Assembly: GCF_003418935.1 (NCBI RefSeq)
Contig: NZ_QVMT01000004.1
Span: 248,282 to 312,281 of the forward strand
Length of the DNA: 64,000 nucleotides
Direction of reading: 5' to 3'
From: Emticicia sp. C21
GTDB lineage: Bacteria > Bacteroidota > Bacteroidia > Cytophagales > Spirosomataceae
Each line of letters opens with the position of its first letter. Position 1 is the stretch's first letter. Below the pieces are notes generated by a model, which saw only the letters and a list, made by a program, of their open reading frames with translations, made no database searches and was not told the origin of the DNA. Shown in pieces: positions 8,258 through 16,822 of this stretch. Position numbers and translations under genes: made by a program.

Positions 8258-9727
8258 ATGTCTTTCGAAAAATATTTCAGAAAAAAGCCATTAAGTGCTT
8301 ATAAAAATGACCTGAACAATAGCGAATTAAAACGAGTACTTGGGAAATGGGAATTGACCGCCATTGGTGTAGGTGCTGTTATTGGCGGAGGTATTTTTGT
8401 ACTGACAGGCGTAGCGGCCAATTTGTACGCAGGCCCTGCCTTAACCATCTCATTCATACTGGCAGGTATTGGCTGTCTGTTTGCCGGTTTATGTTATGCC
8501 GAATTTGCCAGTATATTACCTGTTTCGGGTTCTGCCTATGCTTATTCTTATGGTACTATCGGAGAGTTTTTTGCCTGGTTTATTGGCTGGAATCTTATAT
8601 TGGAATACCTGATGGGTGCTACAACTGTGGCGGTTAGCTGGTCTAAATATTTTGTAAAATTGCTAAACCTATTCAATATTGATGGTATACCCGCCTGGCT
8701 ACTCAACGACCCTATCAGTGCCAGAGAAGAAGCTATCTTAAATGGCATAGCAGCTCCAGCTTTTTCAATCAATCTTCCGGCTATGCTGATAACCTGGGTG
8801 GTAACTTACATCTTAGTGAAAGGTATTAAAGAGTCGGCCAAGACCAATAATCTGATTGTTACTATCAAAGTTCTTGCAGTTTTGTTTGTCATTGTTGTGG
8901 GTGCTTTTTATATAAAAGAAACGAATTGGCAGCCATATATTCCTGAAAAAGTAGTTGATGCGAATGGTGAATCTCACTATGGCATTTCGGGAGTATTAAC
9001 TGCCGCAGGTATTGTCTTTTTTGCCTTTATAGGCTTTGATGCCGTATCCACTCAATCGCAGGAAGCTATCAATCCCACCAAAGATATTCCTTTTGCTATT
9101 ATTGTTTCTTTAATCTGTTGCACACTCTTATATGTGCTTGTTTCGCTGGTTTTAACGGGTATGGTCAACTATAAAAATCTTGATTTGGGTGCTCCTGTGG
9201 CTTCTGCTTTTAGTGAAGTAGGGCTTCATTGGGCATCGGGTCTGATTATCATTGCGGCAGTAATCGGATTAATATCAGTGATGTTAGTGATGTTACTCTC
9301 ACAAACCAGAATCTTTCTGAATATGGCTAAAGATGGGCTATTACCACCCAAATACTTTGCTGCCATTCATCCAATCTATAAAACGCCCTGGAAAAGTACG
9401 ATACTGGTTGGCGGAGTTGCTTCTGTGGTAGCGGCGCTTACACCTATCGAAAAAGCTTCCAAAATGACAAGCATCGGTACATTATTTGCCTTTGCCATGA
9501 TTTGTGCTGCGGTCTTGGTTCTAAGAAAAAGGCAGCCTGATTTGCATAGGCCATTTAAGCTAAAGTATTTAACATTAATAGCCTCTTTTGGGATTATTTT
9601 CAATGTAATGCTGATGTTTAGTCTGGATAAAGCTACCTGGCTAAGGTTATTGGTGTGGAGCGTAATTGGTATAATTATTTATTTGGCTTATAGCGCTAAG
9701 CATAGTCATTTGAATCGAGGTAAGTAA
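8258..9727 (+). CDS. APC-family amino acid permease
   Basis: A 489-residue inner-membrane transporter with about 12 hydrophobic helices. The N-terminus has the APC signature (GVGAVIGGGIFVLTGVAA, then YAEFASILPVSGSAYAYSYGTIGEFFAWFIGWNLILEY), close to cationic amino acid transporter/YfnA-like members. Helix 6 and the following loop (FFAFIGFDAVSTQSQEAINPTKDIPFAI) are also typical. The substrate cannot be told from sequence. It probably shares a transcript with panE, and both may answer to the divergent MocR regulator. Confidence 0.88.
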   Translation: MSFEKYFRKKPLSAYKNDLNNSELKRVLGKWELTAIGVGAVIGGGIFVLTGVAANLYAGPALTISFILAGIGCLFAGLCYAEFASILPVSGSAYAYSYGTIGEFFAWFIGWNLILEYLMGATTVAVSWSKYFVKLLNLFNIDGIPAWLLNDPISAREEAILNGIAAPAFSINLPAMLITWVVTYILVKGIKESAKTNNLIVTIKVLAVLFVIVVGAFYIKETNWQPYIPEKVVDANGESHYGISGVLTAAGIVFFAFIGFDAVSTQSQEAINPTKDIPFAIIVSLICCTLLYVLVSLVLTGMVNYKNLDLGAPVASAFSEVGLHWASGLIIIAAVIGLISVMLVMLLSQTRIFLNMAKDGLLPPKYFAAIHPIYKTPWKSTILVGGVASVVAALTPIEKASKMTSIGTLFAFAMICAAVLVLRKRQPDLHRPFKLKYLTLIASFGIIFNVMLMFSLDKATWLRLLVWSVIGIIIYLAYSAKHSHLNRGK

Positions 9728-9747
9728 ACGAGCATTTTCGAAAAAGG

Positions 9748-9833
9748 TTTTACCACGGAGTTGCCCTGAGCGACCGGAAATCGGTTTTGCACAGATTTTC
9801 ATAGAGGTAGTTATATTTACCTTGGGCAACTCC
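9748..9833. repeat. ACCACGGAG-type inverted repeat (copy 1)
   Basis: TTTTACCACGGAGTTGCCC begins at 9748, and GGGCAACTCC at 9824-9833 pairs with GGAGTTGCCC at 9757-9766. The 14-mer TTTTACCACGGAGT recurs in inverse orientation at 49944-49957. It lies between the convergent permease and mutY genes and could also stop transcription. Confidence 0.65.
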
Positions 9834-9859
9834 CTGATAAAAAGATATTTACTCTGAGG

Positions 9860-10930
9860 CTAAGACTGAAACTCGATATAATGCTTCTTAAGATATTTCT
9901 CAATCAGAATAGGTTTGGGTAAATCTTCCACTTCTGTCCATGTATAAAAGTCGTAATCTAATGGTATTTGTATGCCTTTATCTTCATTGATTACTATATG
10001 CCAGAATCTTACTTCTATGGTTTGATGCGTCAATACGTGCTTGTAAATTTCTGATGTATTTTTAATGGTAGAGACAGGCAAAATATCCAGCAGAAAATCA
10101 TTATCTGTTGCTTCTATCTCTAGTAAACTGTCTTGACTTTCTACCAGATAAAAGTCATAGAGACCCTCCCATATATCCTTAGCTCCTCGCTTAGCCATCA
10201 TCAGTTTTCCTGATTGCTCAATCACGAAATAATCGAAATAGCGTTTCCTCACCTTTACTTTTTTCGATTTTACAGGCAAAACGGCTTGTTTACCTTTAGC
10301 ATTTGCTTCGCAATCGTAATGAAAGATACAGAACATACAGCCGGGATTAGCCGGAGTACAATAAGTTGCGCCAAATTCCATCATGGCCTGGTTATGTGTA
10401 CCCGGAGTCTTATATGAAATTAATTCATTGGCTAAATCATTGAATACTTTTTTGGCTTCGTGGCTTGATATATCTGTTTCTATGTCGAATAATCTTGCTA
10501 ATACTCTGTATACATTCCCATCCACTACGGCTACTTTTTCATCAAAGGCGAAAGAAGCAATTGCTGCAGCTGTATAAGGGCCTATTCCTTTCAGTTTTAC
10601 TAATCCGACATAAGTATTTGGAAACGTTCCATGTAGCTCATTGGCAATGATTTTAGCGGTCTGGTGCATATTTCTTGCCCTCGAATAGTAGCCCAAGCCC
10701 TGCCATAGGCGCAATACATCGTTATCGTCAGCATTAGCTAAATCTATGATTGTGGGGTATTTTTCAACAAATTTATTGTAGTAAGGCATACCCTGCACCA
10801 CACGGGTTTGTTGTAGGATTACTTCCGATAACCAAATCTTATAAGGGTCTTTGGTATTTCTCCAGGGTAAATCTCTTTTGTTCCGATGATACCAGTTTTG
10901 AAGTACTTCGGAAAACGTTTGTCTTTCCAA
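9860..10930 (-). CDS. mutY: A/G-specific adenine DNA glycosylase
   Basis: Removes adenine mispaired with 8-oxoguanine. The 356-residue product has the catalytic glutamate in SEVILQQTRV (E36), the helix-hairpin-helix LKGIGPYTAAAIASFAF, the catalytic aspartate D137 in VVDGNVYRVLARL, and four Fe-S cysteines at 191, 198, 201 and 207 (C-x6-C-x2-C-x5-C). The C-terminal third is the NUDIX-like 8-oxoG recognition domain. The only start that fits the conserved N-terminus is TTG at 10930-10928; an in-frame stop lies two codons upstream and the next ATG is far inside the catalytic domain. Confidence 0.94.
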   Translation of the reverse strand: MERQTFSEVLQNWYHRNKRDLPWRNTKDPYKIWLSEVILQQTRVVQGMPYYNKFVEKYPTIIDLANADDNDVLRLWQGLGYYSRARNMHQTAKIIANELHGTFPNTYVGLVKLKGIGPYTAAAIASFAFDEKVAVVDGNVYRVLARLFDIETDISSHEAKKVFNDLANELISYKTPGTHNQAMMEFGATYCTPANPGCMFCIFHYDCEANAKGKQAVLPVKSKKVKVRKRYFDYFVIEQSGKLMMAKRGAKDIWEGLYDFYLVESQDSLLEIEATDNDFLLDILPVSTIKNTSEIYKHVLTHQTIEVRFWHIVINEDKGIQIPLDYDFYTWTEVEDLPKPILIEKYLKKHYIEFQS

Positions 10931-11227
10931 TTTTTATCGAAGTTTTCTTAATAATCTCTTATTTTTTCTTCTCTCAAAACATTAAATTGCCATTAAAAAA
11001 TACATAACTCATTAATTATTAAGTGATTATGCAAAAAAATATTAAAATCTTTTTGGCAATGTATTCTTAAAACTCATATCTTTGCAAACCCAAAATAAAA
11101 CCAAAGAGTTTGGGTATGTTGAATTAATAAAACTTGAGAGCTTCTAAATTAGTTTTTTACGTCCTTTCAATTCAATAGTAGTTTTGGTAAAAAATCATAT
11201 TATCACTCTTAAAAAAACGTTACGATC
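10931..11227. other. Intergenic region between mutY and the HU gene, with a long HU leader
   Basis: 297 bp with no gene. It holds a strong Bacteroidota promoter (listed separately) followed by about 140 bases of untranslated HU leader. In the leader CCCAAA and TTTGGG could pair weakly. I see no RNA gene and no clear promoter for mutY. Confidence 0.5.
11052..11084 (+). promoter_or_regulatory. Promoter of the HU gene
   Basis: TTTG at 11052-11055 and TATCTTTG at 11077-11084 are spaced by 21 bases, a close match to the Bacteroidota sigma-A consensus. Transcription should start near 11091, leaving a leader of about 135 bases. Confidence 0.75.
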
Positions 11228-11512
11228 GTGACTAAAGCAGAAGTAATTTCAGCTATTGCCGACAAGACTGGCGTGGACAAAGCAAGTGTATCATCTACAC
11301 TTGAGGCATTTTTTGACACAGTAAAAGACACATTAGCACAAGGCGATGCTGTCTATGTTAGAGGTTTCGGAAGTTTTGTAAACAAAAGAAGAGCTGCTAA
11401 AAAAGCTCGTAACATTTCTGCTAAAACTACGGTTACCGTTCCTGCTCACTCTGTTCCGGGCTTTAAACCAGCCAAAGAATTTACGGAACAAGTAAAAACG
11501 AACGTGAAATAA
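11228..11512 (+). CDS. HU/IHF-family DNA-binding protein
   Basis: A 94-residue nucleoid protein that bends and compacts DNA. It shows the family layout: MTKAEVISAIADKTGVDKASV, AFFDTVKDTLAQGDAVYVRGFGSF, the DNA-intercalating arm region and PGFKPAKEF. The start is GTG at 11228. A good promoter and a long leader precede it, and a hairpin terminator follows directly. HU against IHF subunit cannot be settled from sequence alone. Confidence 0.93.
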   Translation: MTKAEVISAIADKTGVDKASVSSTLEAFFDTVKDTLAQGDAVYVRGFGSFVNKRRAAKKARNISAKTTVTVPAHSVPGFKPAKEFTEQVKTNVK

Positions 11513-11524
11513 TCTCATTGCCCG

Positions 11525-11553
11525 ATCATGGATAGCCCAGTGCTATCCATGAT
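11525..11553 (+). terminator. Hairpin terminator after the HU gene
   Basis: ATCATGGATAGC (11525-11536) and GCTATCCATGAT (11542-11553) form perfect 12-bp arms with a 5-nt loop, 12 bases after the HU stop. It is followed by TAAAAATC rather than a T run, so it could be partly permissive for the TPR gene. Confidence 0.65.
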
Positions 11554-11566
11554 TAAAAATCTCACT

Positions 11567-12394
11567 ATGAAACGACACTCATTGATATTAATTATAGTAG
11601 CGATAGCCCTGACGGGCTTTCTTTATTATCGACCAAAAGTAGTTGTAAAAAATGAATCTAAGGCCAATCGTGACCAAGTGGCTGACACTAAGGCTGCTGC
11701 ATCAAATAACGCTAAAGGAGATATCACTACACAGGCACCGAAACTTTCACCTGAGGAAGAGAAACAAATTGGTGCACTAAAGCAAAAATTAGCGACTGCC
11801 TCTGATAAAATACCTGTTTATAACGAAATAGCAGAAGCATTTGCTAAAGCAAATCGTTTTGACAGCGCAGCCGTGTACGTAGAAAAAATTGCTTTAGCAC
11901 AACCTACTACTGAGCACTGGCTAAGAGCCGGAGATGCTTATTACCAGGCTTTTACTTTGGCTTTAAAACCTGAAAATGTTGAACATCTGGCAGGAAAAAC
12001 CCGTGCAGCCTATAATAAAGTATTGGAGAAGAGCCCAAGACAATTGCAGGCTAAGACAAATTTAGCCATGACTTATGTACAGACTGACTCCCCGATGCAG
12101 GCCATTGCAATGTTGAGAGAGGTATTGGCAGAAGAACCAAATTTTGAACCTGCTTTGATGAATATGGGGGTATTGTCGATGCAATCGAACCAATATACCA
12201 AGGCGGCAGACCGTTTCAGACAAGTGCTGAGAATCAACCCGAACAATGTCAATGCACAGTTTGGATTAGGCTATAGTTTGCTGGAATTAGGCGAAAAAGA
12301 GCAGGCAAAAAAAATATTGCTTGATTTGAAACAAAAAGTAAAAGAACCGACTTTATTAGAAGAACTCAACAAGACTTTGGAGAGTATAAAATAA
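11567..12394 (+). CDS. Membrane-anchored TPR protein
   Basis: A 275-residue product with an N-terminal hydrophobic anchor (LILIIVAIALTGFLYY), then a charged linker and about four tetratricopeptide repeats from residue 80 on (for example ANRFDSAAVYVEKIALAQP, DSPMQAIAMLREVLAEEPNFEPALMNMGVL, NQYTKAADRFRQVLRINPNNVNAQFGLGYSLLELGE). TPRs mediate protein contacts; no partner is evident. I chose ATG 11567 because the ATG at 11528 lies inside the HU terminator hairpin. The next promoter (for the small basic protein and rng) begins inside its 3' end. Confidence 0.8.
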   Translation: MKRHSLILIIVAIALTGFLYYRPKVVVKNESKANRDQVADTKAAASNNAKGDITTQAPKLSPEEEKQIGALKQKLATASDKIPVYNEIAEAFAKANRFDSAAVYVEKIALAQPTTEHWLRAGDAYYQAFTLALKPENVEHLAGKTRAAYNKVLEKSPRQLQAKTNLAMTYVQTDSPMQAIAMLREVLAEEPNFEPALMNMGVLSMQSNQYTKAADRFRQVLRINPNNVNAQFGLGYSLLELGEKEQAKKILLDLKQKVKEPTLLEELNKTLESIK

Positions 12395-12407
12395 TTCATT
12401 AACTTTG
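12376..12407 (+). promoter_or_regulatory. Promoter for the COX24-like peptide and rng
   Basis: TTTG at 12376-12379 and TAACTTTG at 12400-12407 are 20 bases apart, a near-perfect Bacteroidota promoter. The -33 part lies inside the end of the TPR gene. Confidence 0.75.
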
Positions 12408-12425
12408 CGGTTCGATAAAAAGACC

Positions 12426-12440
12426 GGGCGACGGTCGCCC
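12426..12440. repeat. Short GC-rich palindrome in the leader of the COX24-like gene
   Basis: GGGCGAC, one G, GTCGCCC. It lies about 18 bases after the -7 box and so in the 5' part of the mRNA. It resembles the other loop-less palindromes in this window. Confidence 0.7.
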
Positions 12441-12525
12441 AATCTGTAAAGGATAGGGAAAATATACGGAAATAATTTTTATTAAATGCCTCTTATGGAT
12501 TAGGGGTTTATAATCAATTACAATT

Positions 12526-12615
12526 ATGCCTTGCGGAAAGAAAAGAAAAAGACACAAGATGTCGACTCACAAAAGAAAGAAACGTCTTAGAAAAAATCGT
12601 CATAAGAAAAAATAA
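12526..12615 (+). CDS. Tiny basic protein of the COX24/AURKAIP1 (mS38-like) type, probably ribosome-associated
   Basis: A 29-codon ORF beginning MPCGKKRKRHKMSTHKRKK, with almost two thirds of residues Lys, Arg or His. The K-R-K-x-x-K-M-x-x-H-K-x-R-K-x-x-R pattern is that of the COX24/AURKAIP1 domain, found in mitochondrial ribosomal protein mS38 and in similarly short bacterial ribosome-associated peptides. It has its own good promoter and a hairpin after its stop, and is followed by rng. A direct ribosomal role is inferred from family and composition. It is easily missed because of its length. Confidence 0.78.
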   Translation: MPCGKKRKRHKMSTHKRKKRLRKNRHKKK

Positions 12616-12630
12616 TCTTTCTTACATATG

Positions 12631-12667
12631 ATAGCCATAAGTTCTAATCTGTTGCACTTATGGCTAT
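12631..12667 (+). terminator. Hairpin between the COX24-like gene and rng
   Basis: ATAGCCATAAG (12631-12641) and CTTATGGCTAT (12657-12667) pair perfectly across a 15-nt loop. It could be a terminator for the small gene or a structured leader of rng; there is no strong T run. Confidence 0.55.
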
Positions 12668-12726
12668 TAATATACCATCAATTTAGCCAAAACAATATCT
12701 AACAACCTCTTGATTCTACCTCAATT

Positions 12727-14280
12727 TTGAGCAACGAATTATATATCAGTACCACACAGAAAGGTGATAGAATAGCCCTCGTACAAGACAAAAGGCTGCT
12801 TGAGTATCACTTTGATGAGACGGAGCACCAGTTTTCCGTCGGAGATATCTATTTGGGTGTAGTTAAGAAAGTCGTACAGGGCAACAACGCTGCCTTTGTA
12901 GACGTTGGCTACGACAAAGACGGATTTCTGCACTACAACGAAATCATTTCTTACAATTCTCTTAGCAAGTTTGTTAAAGACGTTATTGCTAAACGTCCGG
13001 TCAATCTTCGTTTAAAAGGTTTTCAGTTAGAAAAAGATATAGACAAATTAGGTAAGATAAACGATGTTGTTACTAAGAATACCCCTATTCTTGTACAAGT
13101 TGTTAAGGAGCCTATCTCTACCAAAGGTCCGCGTTTGTCTTGCGATATATCTATTGCAGGGCGTAATATCGTATTGGTACCTTTCGGCACCTCTGTGAAT
13201 ATCTCTAAGAAAATTACCAATAAACAAGAGCGTCAGCGTTTACACAAGTTAGTGTCTTCTATCAAACCTGAAAACTTTGGGGTGATTGTAAGGACTGTGG
13301 CAGAAGGGAAAGATTTAGATGAGTTGAAAAGAGATATTGATTTTTGTGTAGATAAATGGGAGTCGGGTATGAAAACCCTGCGTGATGCTAAGCCCCGCGA
13401 CCGCATCATCAGCGAAATGGACAGAGCTTCTTCGATTCTAAGAGATATGTTGAATGATGATTTCGACAATATTTATGTAGATTCTAAAGAAAATTTTGAT
13501 GGAGTCAAGAGCTTTTTACATACCATTGCCCCTGATAAAGAAAAGATTCTCAAGCTTCATACTGGCAAAAACAAGCTTTTTGAACAGTATGGTATAGAAA
13601 AACAAATCAAATCGCTATTTGGCCGTTCGGTTAGTTTGTCTGGTGGCGGTTACCTGATTATTGAGCATACCGAAGCACTCCACGTGATTGATGTCAATAG
13701 TGGTAATAAATCTACGCAGGAGAGTGATCAAGAATCGACAGCGCTGACAGTTAACCTAGAAGCAGCTAAAGAGATTGCCCGTCAGTTGCGCATGCGTGAT
13801 ATGGGCGGTATCATAGTAATCGATTTCATTGATATGAAGAAAAACGAGAATCGTCGTTTGATTCAGGAAGCAATGAAAGAAGAAATGAAGGGCGACCGGT
13901 CGAAATACACCATTCTGCCTATTTCTAAATTTGGATTACTACAGATTACCCGCCAGCGTGTTCGCCCAGAAATGAATATTGTCACCCGTGAAACCTGCCC
14001 TACCTGTGGTGGTACCGGAACGATTCAGGCAAGTATCGTCATTACCGATTTGATTGAAAATAACCTTGACTATATCCTCTCAAAACAGAATGAGAGTGGT
14101 ATCAGTATTATTCTTCACCCATTTGTATATGCTTATTATCGCGAAGGGCTTATCTCTAAACAAATGAGGTGGTTCTTTAAGTACCGTACCTGGGTAACAC
14201 TTACTAAAGACTCTTCTATTGGTATTACTGAATTCCATTTCCTGAATAAACATGGAGATGAAATTGAGATAACCTCATAG
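12727..14280 (+). CDS. rng: Ribonuclease E/G family endoribonuclease
   Basis: Endoribonuclease of rRNA maturation and mRNA turnover. The 517-residue product has an S1 RNA-binding domain at about 37-120 (VGDIYLGVVKKVVQGNNAAFVDVGYDKDGFLHYNEI), the two catalytic aspartate regions LHVIDVNSG (D322) and IIVIDFIDM (about D366), and the CPTCGG zinc-link (C424, C427) that holds the dimer. It lacks the long C-terminal scaffold of E. coli RNase E, so it is RNase G-like. The start is TTG at 12727, giving MSNELYIST as in Bacteroidota relatives. The rare start codon and the upstream hairpin suggest translational restraint (inference). Confidence 0.95.
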   Translation: MSNELYISTTQKGDRIALVQDKRLLEYHFDETEHQFSVGDIYLGVVKKVVQGNNAAFVDVGYDKDGFLHYNEIISYNSLSKFVKDVIAKRPVNLRLKGFQLEKDIDKLGKINDVVTKNTPILVQVVKEPISTKGPRLSCDISIAGRNIVLVPFGTSVNISKKITNKQERQRLHKLVSSIKPENFGVIVRTVAEGKDLDELKRDIDFCVDKWESGMKTLRDAKPRDRIISEMDRASSILRDMLNDDFDNIYVDSKENFDGVKSFLHTIAPDKEKILKLHTGKNKLFEQYGIEKQIKSLFGRSVSLSGGGYLIIEHTEALHVIDVNSGNKSTQESDQESTALTVNLEAAKEIARQLRMRDMGGIIVIDFIDMKKNENRRLIQEAMKEEMKGDRSKYTILPISKFGLLQITRQRVRPEMNIVTRETCPTCGGTGTIQASIVITDLIENNLDYILSKQNESGISIILHPFVYAYYREGLISKQMRWFFKYRTWVTLTKDSSIGITEFHFLNKHGDEIEITS

Positions 14281-14291
14281 TTTCTTTCACC

Positions 14292-14359
14292 TAATTTCCC
14301 GGTTTTTATGTAACATGATTGCTCGCAAGTAGTTTTAGACCTAAATTCACGGGAAATTA
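14292..14359. repeat. Widely spaced inverted repeat between rng and the DUF2264 gene
   Basis: TAATTTCCCG (14292-14301) and CGGGAAATTA (14350-14359) are exact complements with 48 bases between them. It could fold as a long-loop terminator of rng or act on the next gene; no function is shown. Confidence 0.4.
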
Positions 14360-14369
14360 TGTCTTAACC

Positions 14370-15638
14370 ATGAACCGAAGAGATTTTATTCAGAAAAATA
14401 CATTGGCAGGGCTTGCTGTTATTACAGCACCTGCGAATGTTAATGCCACCACAACCCCTGCACCAGACGATACCCGGCTCTATTGGGCAAAACTCCTCTA
14501 CAAAATTGCAGAGCCTGTCTTAAAAAATCTAAGCGAAAGTACCTTACAAAAGAACTGGCCGGTAGAATACAGTCCTATTTGGGATAATAGAAATGCCAAA
14601 GTAGCCTATCTGGAAGGATTCGCCCGCACAATGGTGGGTGTTGCTCCTTGGTTGGCTTTACCTGATGATGAGTCAGAGGAAGGCAAGCTACGCAAACAGT
14701 TAAGGAACTATGCGCTCAAAAGTATTCAGAATAGCGTTGACCCTGCTAATCCGGATTATATGTTGTGGAGAAAAGAGGGACAAACTTTGGTTGATGCAGC
14801 CTTTTTAGCCCAAAGTTTCCTAAAAGCGCCTGATATGCTTTGGAAACCTTTGGATGAAACTACTAAAAAGCGGGTAATAGAAGAATTCAGGTTATTGAGA
14901 AGGGTTGTGCCACCTAACAATAACTGGCTGTTATTTGCGGCAATTGTAGAGGCATTTTTATTATCTATCGGAGAAGATGCCGACCGTTTCAGGATTGAAT
15001 TTGGGTTAAGAAAAATTGAGGATTGGTATATAGGTGACGGCTGGTTTAAAGACGGAGAGGTTTTTCATATGGATTATTATAATTCATTTGTTATTCACCC
15101 TATGATTGTAGATGTTTTGGATACGATGCTGAAAGTACATCAAAAACAATCCCCAGACAAGAAAAATCAGAATCTGGAAGACCAGTATATAAAAGCCGTG
15201 AAAAGAATGCAGCGACAGGCTGATTTTCTGGAGCGATTGATTTCTCCGGAGGGCAGTTTCCCTCCTTTTGGACGAAGTATTACTTATCGTTTAGGCGCTT
15301 TTCAGGCATTGACTCATACGGCACTATTGCATCAATTGCCAAAGGGTGTCATGCCTGCACAGGTAAGAAGTGCCTTAACAGCTGTTATGAAACGAATGTT
15401 TGGGCAGGAGGGCGTTTTTGATAAAGCAGGTTGGTTAAGCTTAGGTTTTGCAGGGCATCAACCGGGTATTGCTGACTCTTATTCTAATGCGGGGAGCATG
15501 TATCTGACAACACTTGGATTTTTGCCTTTAGGTTTACCTGCAACAGACCCATTCTGGGCAGATGCTGATGCCGAATGGACACAACAAAAAGCCTGGTCAG
15601 GCAAGCCATTTAAGAAAGATAAAGCGGTGGGTTATTAA
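14370..15638 (+). CDS. DUF2264 family protein with Tat-like leader
   Basis: A 422-residue protein beginning MNRRDFIQKNTLAGLAVITAPA, an RRxF leader as on Tat substrates of Bacteroidota. The rest matches DUF2264 proteins: helix-rich, with WPVEYSPIWDN, LEGFARTMVGVAPWL, the long NNWLLFAAIVEAFLL segment, WYIGDGWFKDGEVFHMDYYNSFVIHPM and GSFPPFGRSITYRLGAFQAL. This looks like an alpha/alpha barrel of the polysaccharide-lyase/hydrolase kind, but no reaction is established. ATG 14370 was preferred because the leader starts there; the ATG-less extension upstream overlaps an inverted repeat. It converges on the phosphotriesterase-like gene with 8 bp between. Confidence 0.8.
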   Translation: MNRRDFIQKNTLAGLAVITAPANVNATTTPAPDDTRLYWAKLLYKIAEPVLKNLSESTLQKNWPVEYSPIWDNRNAKVAYLEGFARTMVGVAPWLALPDDESEEGKLRKQLRNYALKSIQNSVDPANPDYMLWRKEGQTLVDAAFLAQSFLKAPDMLWKPLDETTKKRVIEEFRLLRRVVPPNNNWLLFAAIVEAFLLSIGEDADRFRIEFGLRKIEDWYIGDGWFKDGEVFHMDYYNSFVIHPMIVDVLDTMLKVHQKQSPDKKNQNLEDQYIKAVKRMQRQADFLERLISPEGSFPPFGRSITYRLGAFQALTHTALLHQLPKGVMPAQVRSALTAVMKRMFGQEGVFDKAGWLSLGFAGHQPGIADSYSNAGSMYLTTLGFLPLGLPATDPFWADADAEWTQQKAWSGKPFKKDKAVGY

Positions 15639-15646
15639 GAAGATAA

Positions 15647-16651
15647 TTAGTTTTTTCGAACCCTAATGGCAAATGCATCAGCCGGATTATGTACTAAAAT
15701 CTGTTCAAAATCGGCGTCCGTAAATCCTTTTTGTTTGAGCAATGGCATCAGCTCTTTGAAGATATTAGTATAGCCTTTAAAATCACCTCCATTTGGTTCA
15801 TCAGGTTTATACCATCCGGCATCATGCGAAATCAGTAGACGATTCAAAACCCCGTTTGATTTCATTAAATCAATCGAATCGGTATAGGTTTGAAAATCTC
15901 CCCAGCCTATTCCATCTAAACTTACCCATGTACCCATTCGGGCAGCTTTGGTATGTTCCGCTTTGTTATTTTCTGATTGTGCATGTACCCATACAAAAGC
16001 AGAAGGGCTTACGCCTATATTTTTTAATATTTCTATTTCTTCAAAGGCGATATGGGCAGGTCCTGTATGAGAACAAATGGTGAGTCCTGTCGCTAAATGC
16101 GTAAGTCCGGCGGCTTTTACTAACTTTTGGTGTATTTCACTCAGGGTTGAACCACTATCTATCCCTATTTTGATGAATCCCGGCTTTACATTAGTTCCTT
16201 CAATTCCATCTTTGAATTCTTTAATCCATCGCTCAGCTAATTGTTCAGCCGTTTCTGTAAACGCCCATTTTGGTAGGTATTTATTGTTGACAGCTCCGTA
16301 ATAGCCTGTATTGGTCAATATCTGTAAACCGCTTCTTTTGGCTAATAATTTTAATAGCTCAACGTCTCTACCCAGAAAATCAGGGGTACAATCAAAAATA
16401 GTTTTTATACCTAGTGCTTTTACTTCTAACAAATAAGGCAATACTTTGGTAATCACTTTCTCCTTATCCCAACGATTTACGCTTGTTTTATCTGCCCCTA
16501 TAAAATCGACCAGAAAATGTTCATGTATCAGGGTTTTGCCCATTTGGGAGGCATCTATCCAACCGTTGATGGTCATTACCTCCGGCTTTTTCATTGTGAA
16601 AGCCAATGAGCCAATGCCAGTGAGTAGGAATGAACGTCTGGAGATTTGCAT
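15647..16651 (-). CDS. Exported phosphotriesterase-like metal-dependent hydrolase
   Basis: A 334-residue amidohydrolase-superfamily protein. The metal ligands of the phosphotriesterase family are all visible: H43 and H45 (LIHEHFLVDF), the lysine that becomes carboxylated K161 (PGFIKIGID), H195 (CSHTG), H223 (WVHAQ) and D277 (SHDAGW). Family members hydrolyse lactones or phosphotriesters; the substrate here is unknown. The N-terminus MQISRRSFLLTGIGSLAFT is a Tat-like leader, so it probably works in the periplasm. ATG 16651 was chosen for that reason. Two copies of a palindromic repeat lie immediately upstream. Confidence 0.87.
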   Translation of the reverse strand: MQISRRSFLLTGIGSLAFTMKKPEVMTINGWIDASQMGKTLIHEHFLVDFIGADKTSVNRWDKEKVITKVLPYLLEVKALGIKTIFDCTPDFLGRDVELLKLLAKRSGLQILTNTGYYGAVNNKYLPKWAFTETAEQLAERWIKEFKDGIEGTNVKPGFIKIGIDSGSTLSEIHQKLVKAAGLTHLATGLTICSHTGPAHIAFEEIEILKNIGVSPSAFVWVHAQSENNKAEHTKAARMGTWVSLDGIGWGDFQTYTDSIDLMKSNGVLNRLLISHDAGWYKPDEPNGGDFKGYTNIFKELMPLLKQKGFTDADFEQILVHNPADAFAIRVRKN

Positions 16652-16672
16652 GGGAATTGAGGAGTTTAAGTA

Positions 16673-16694
16673 GAGACGTATTGCAATACGTCTC
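16673..16694. repeat. Dispersed 22-bp palindrome, copy 1
   Basis: Two perfect 11-bp arms, GAGACGTATTG and CAATACGTCTC, with no loop. GTA on the left makes the extended form GTAGAGACG, so this copy is in inverse orientation to the second. Confidence 0.9.
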
Positions 16695-16777
16695 AAGGGT
16701 CTATCCTATCTAATAAACATATTCTTGCACAAAGTCTAATTATAATGGTTAATTATTTCTGCGTTCACAAGCCAATG

Positions 16778-16799
16778 GAGACGTATTGCAATACGTCTC
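16778..16799. repeat. Dispersed 22-bp palindrome, copy 2
   Basis: The same 11-bp arms as at 16673-16694, here extended on the right to CGTCTCTAC. The two copies flank 83 bp of otherwise unremarkable sequence between the phosphotriesterase-like gene and the cytochrome gene. Confidence 0.9.
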
Positions 16800-16822
16800 T
16801 ACAAAAATTCACAATCACTCAT

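Noticed and set aside
11528-11566. An ATG at 11528 giving the TPR protein 13 more residues
   Set aside because: It lies inside the 12-bp-arm hairpin that follows the HU gene; the hydrophobic anchor begins properly at ATG 11567.
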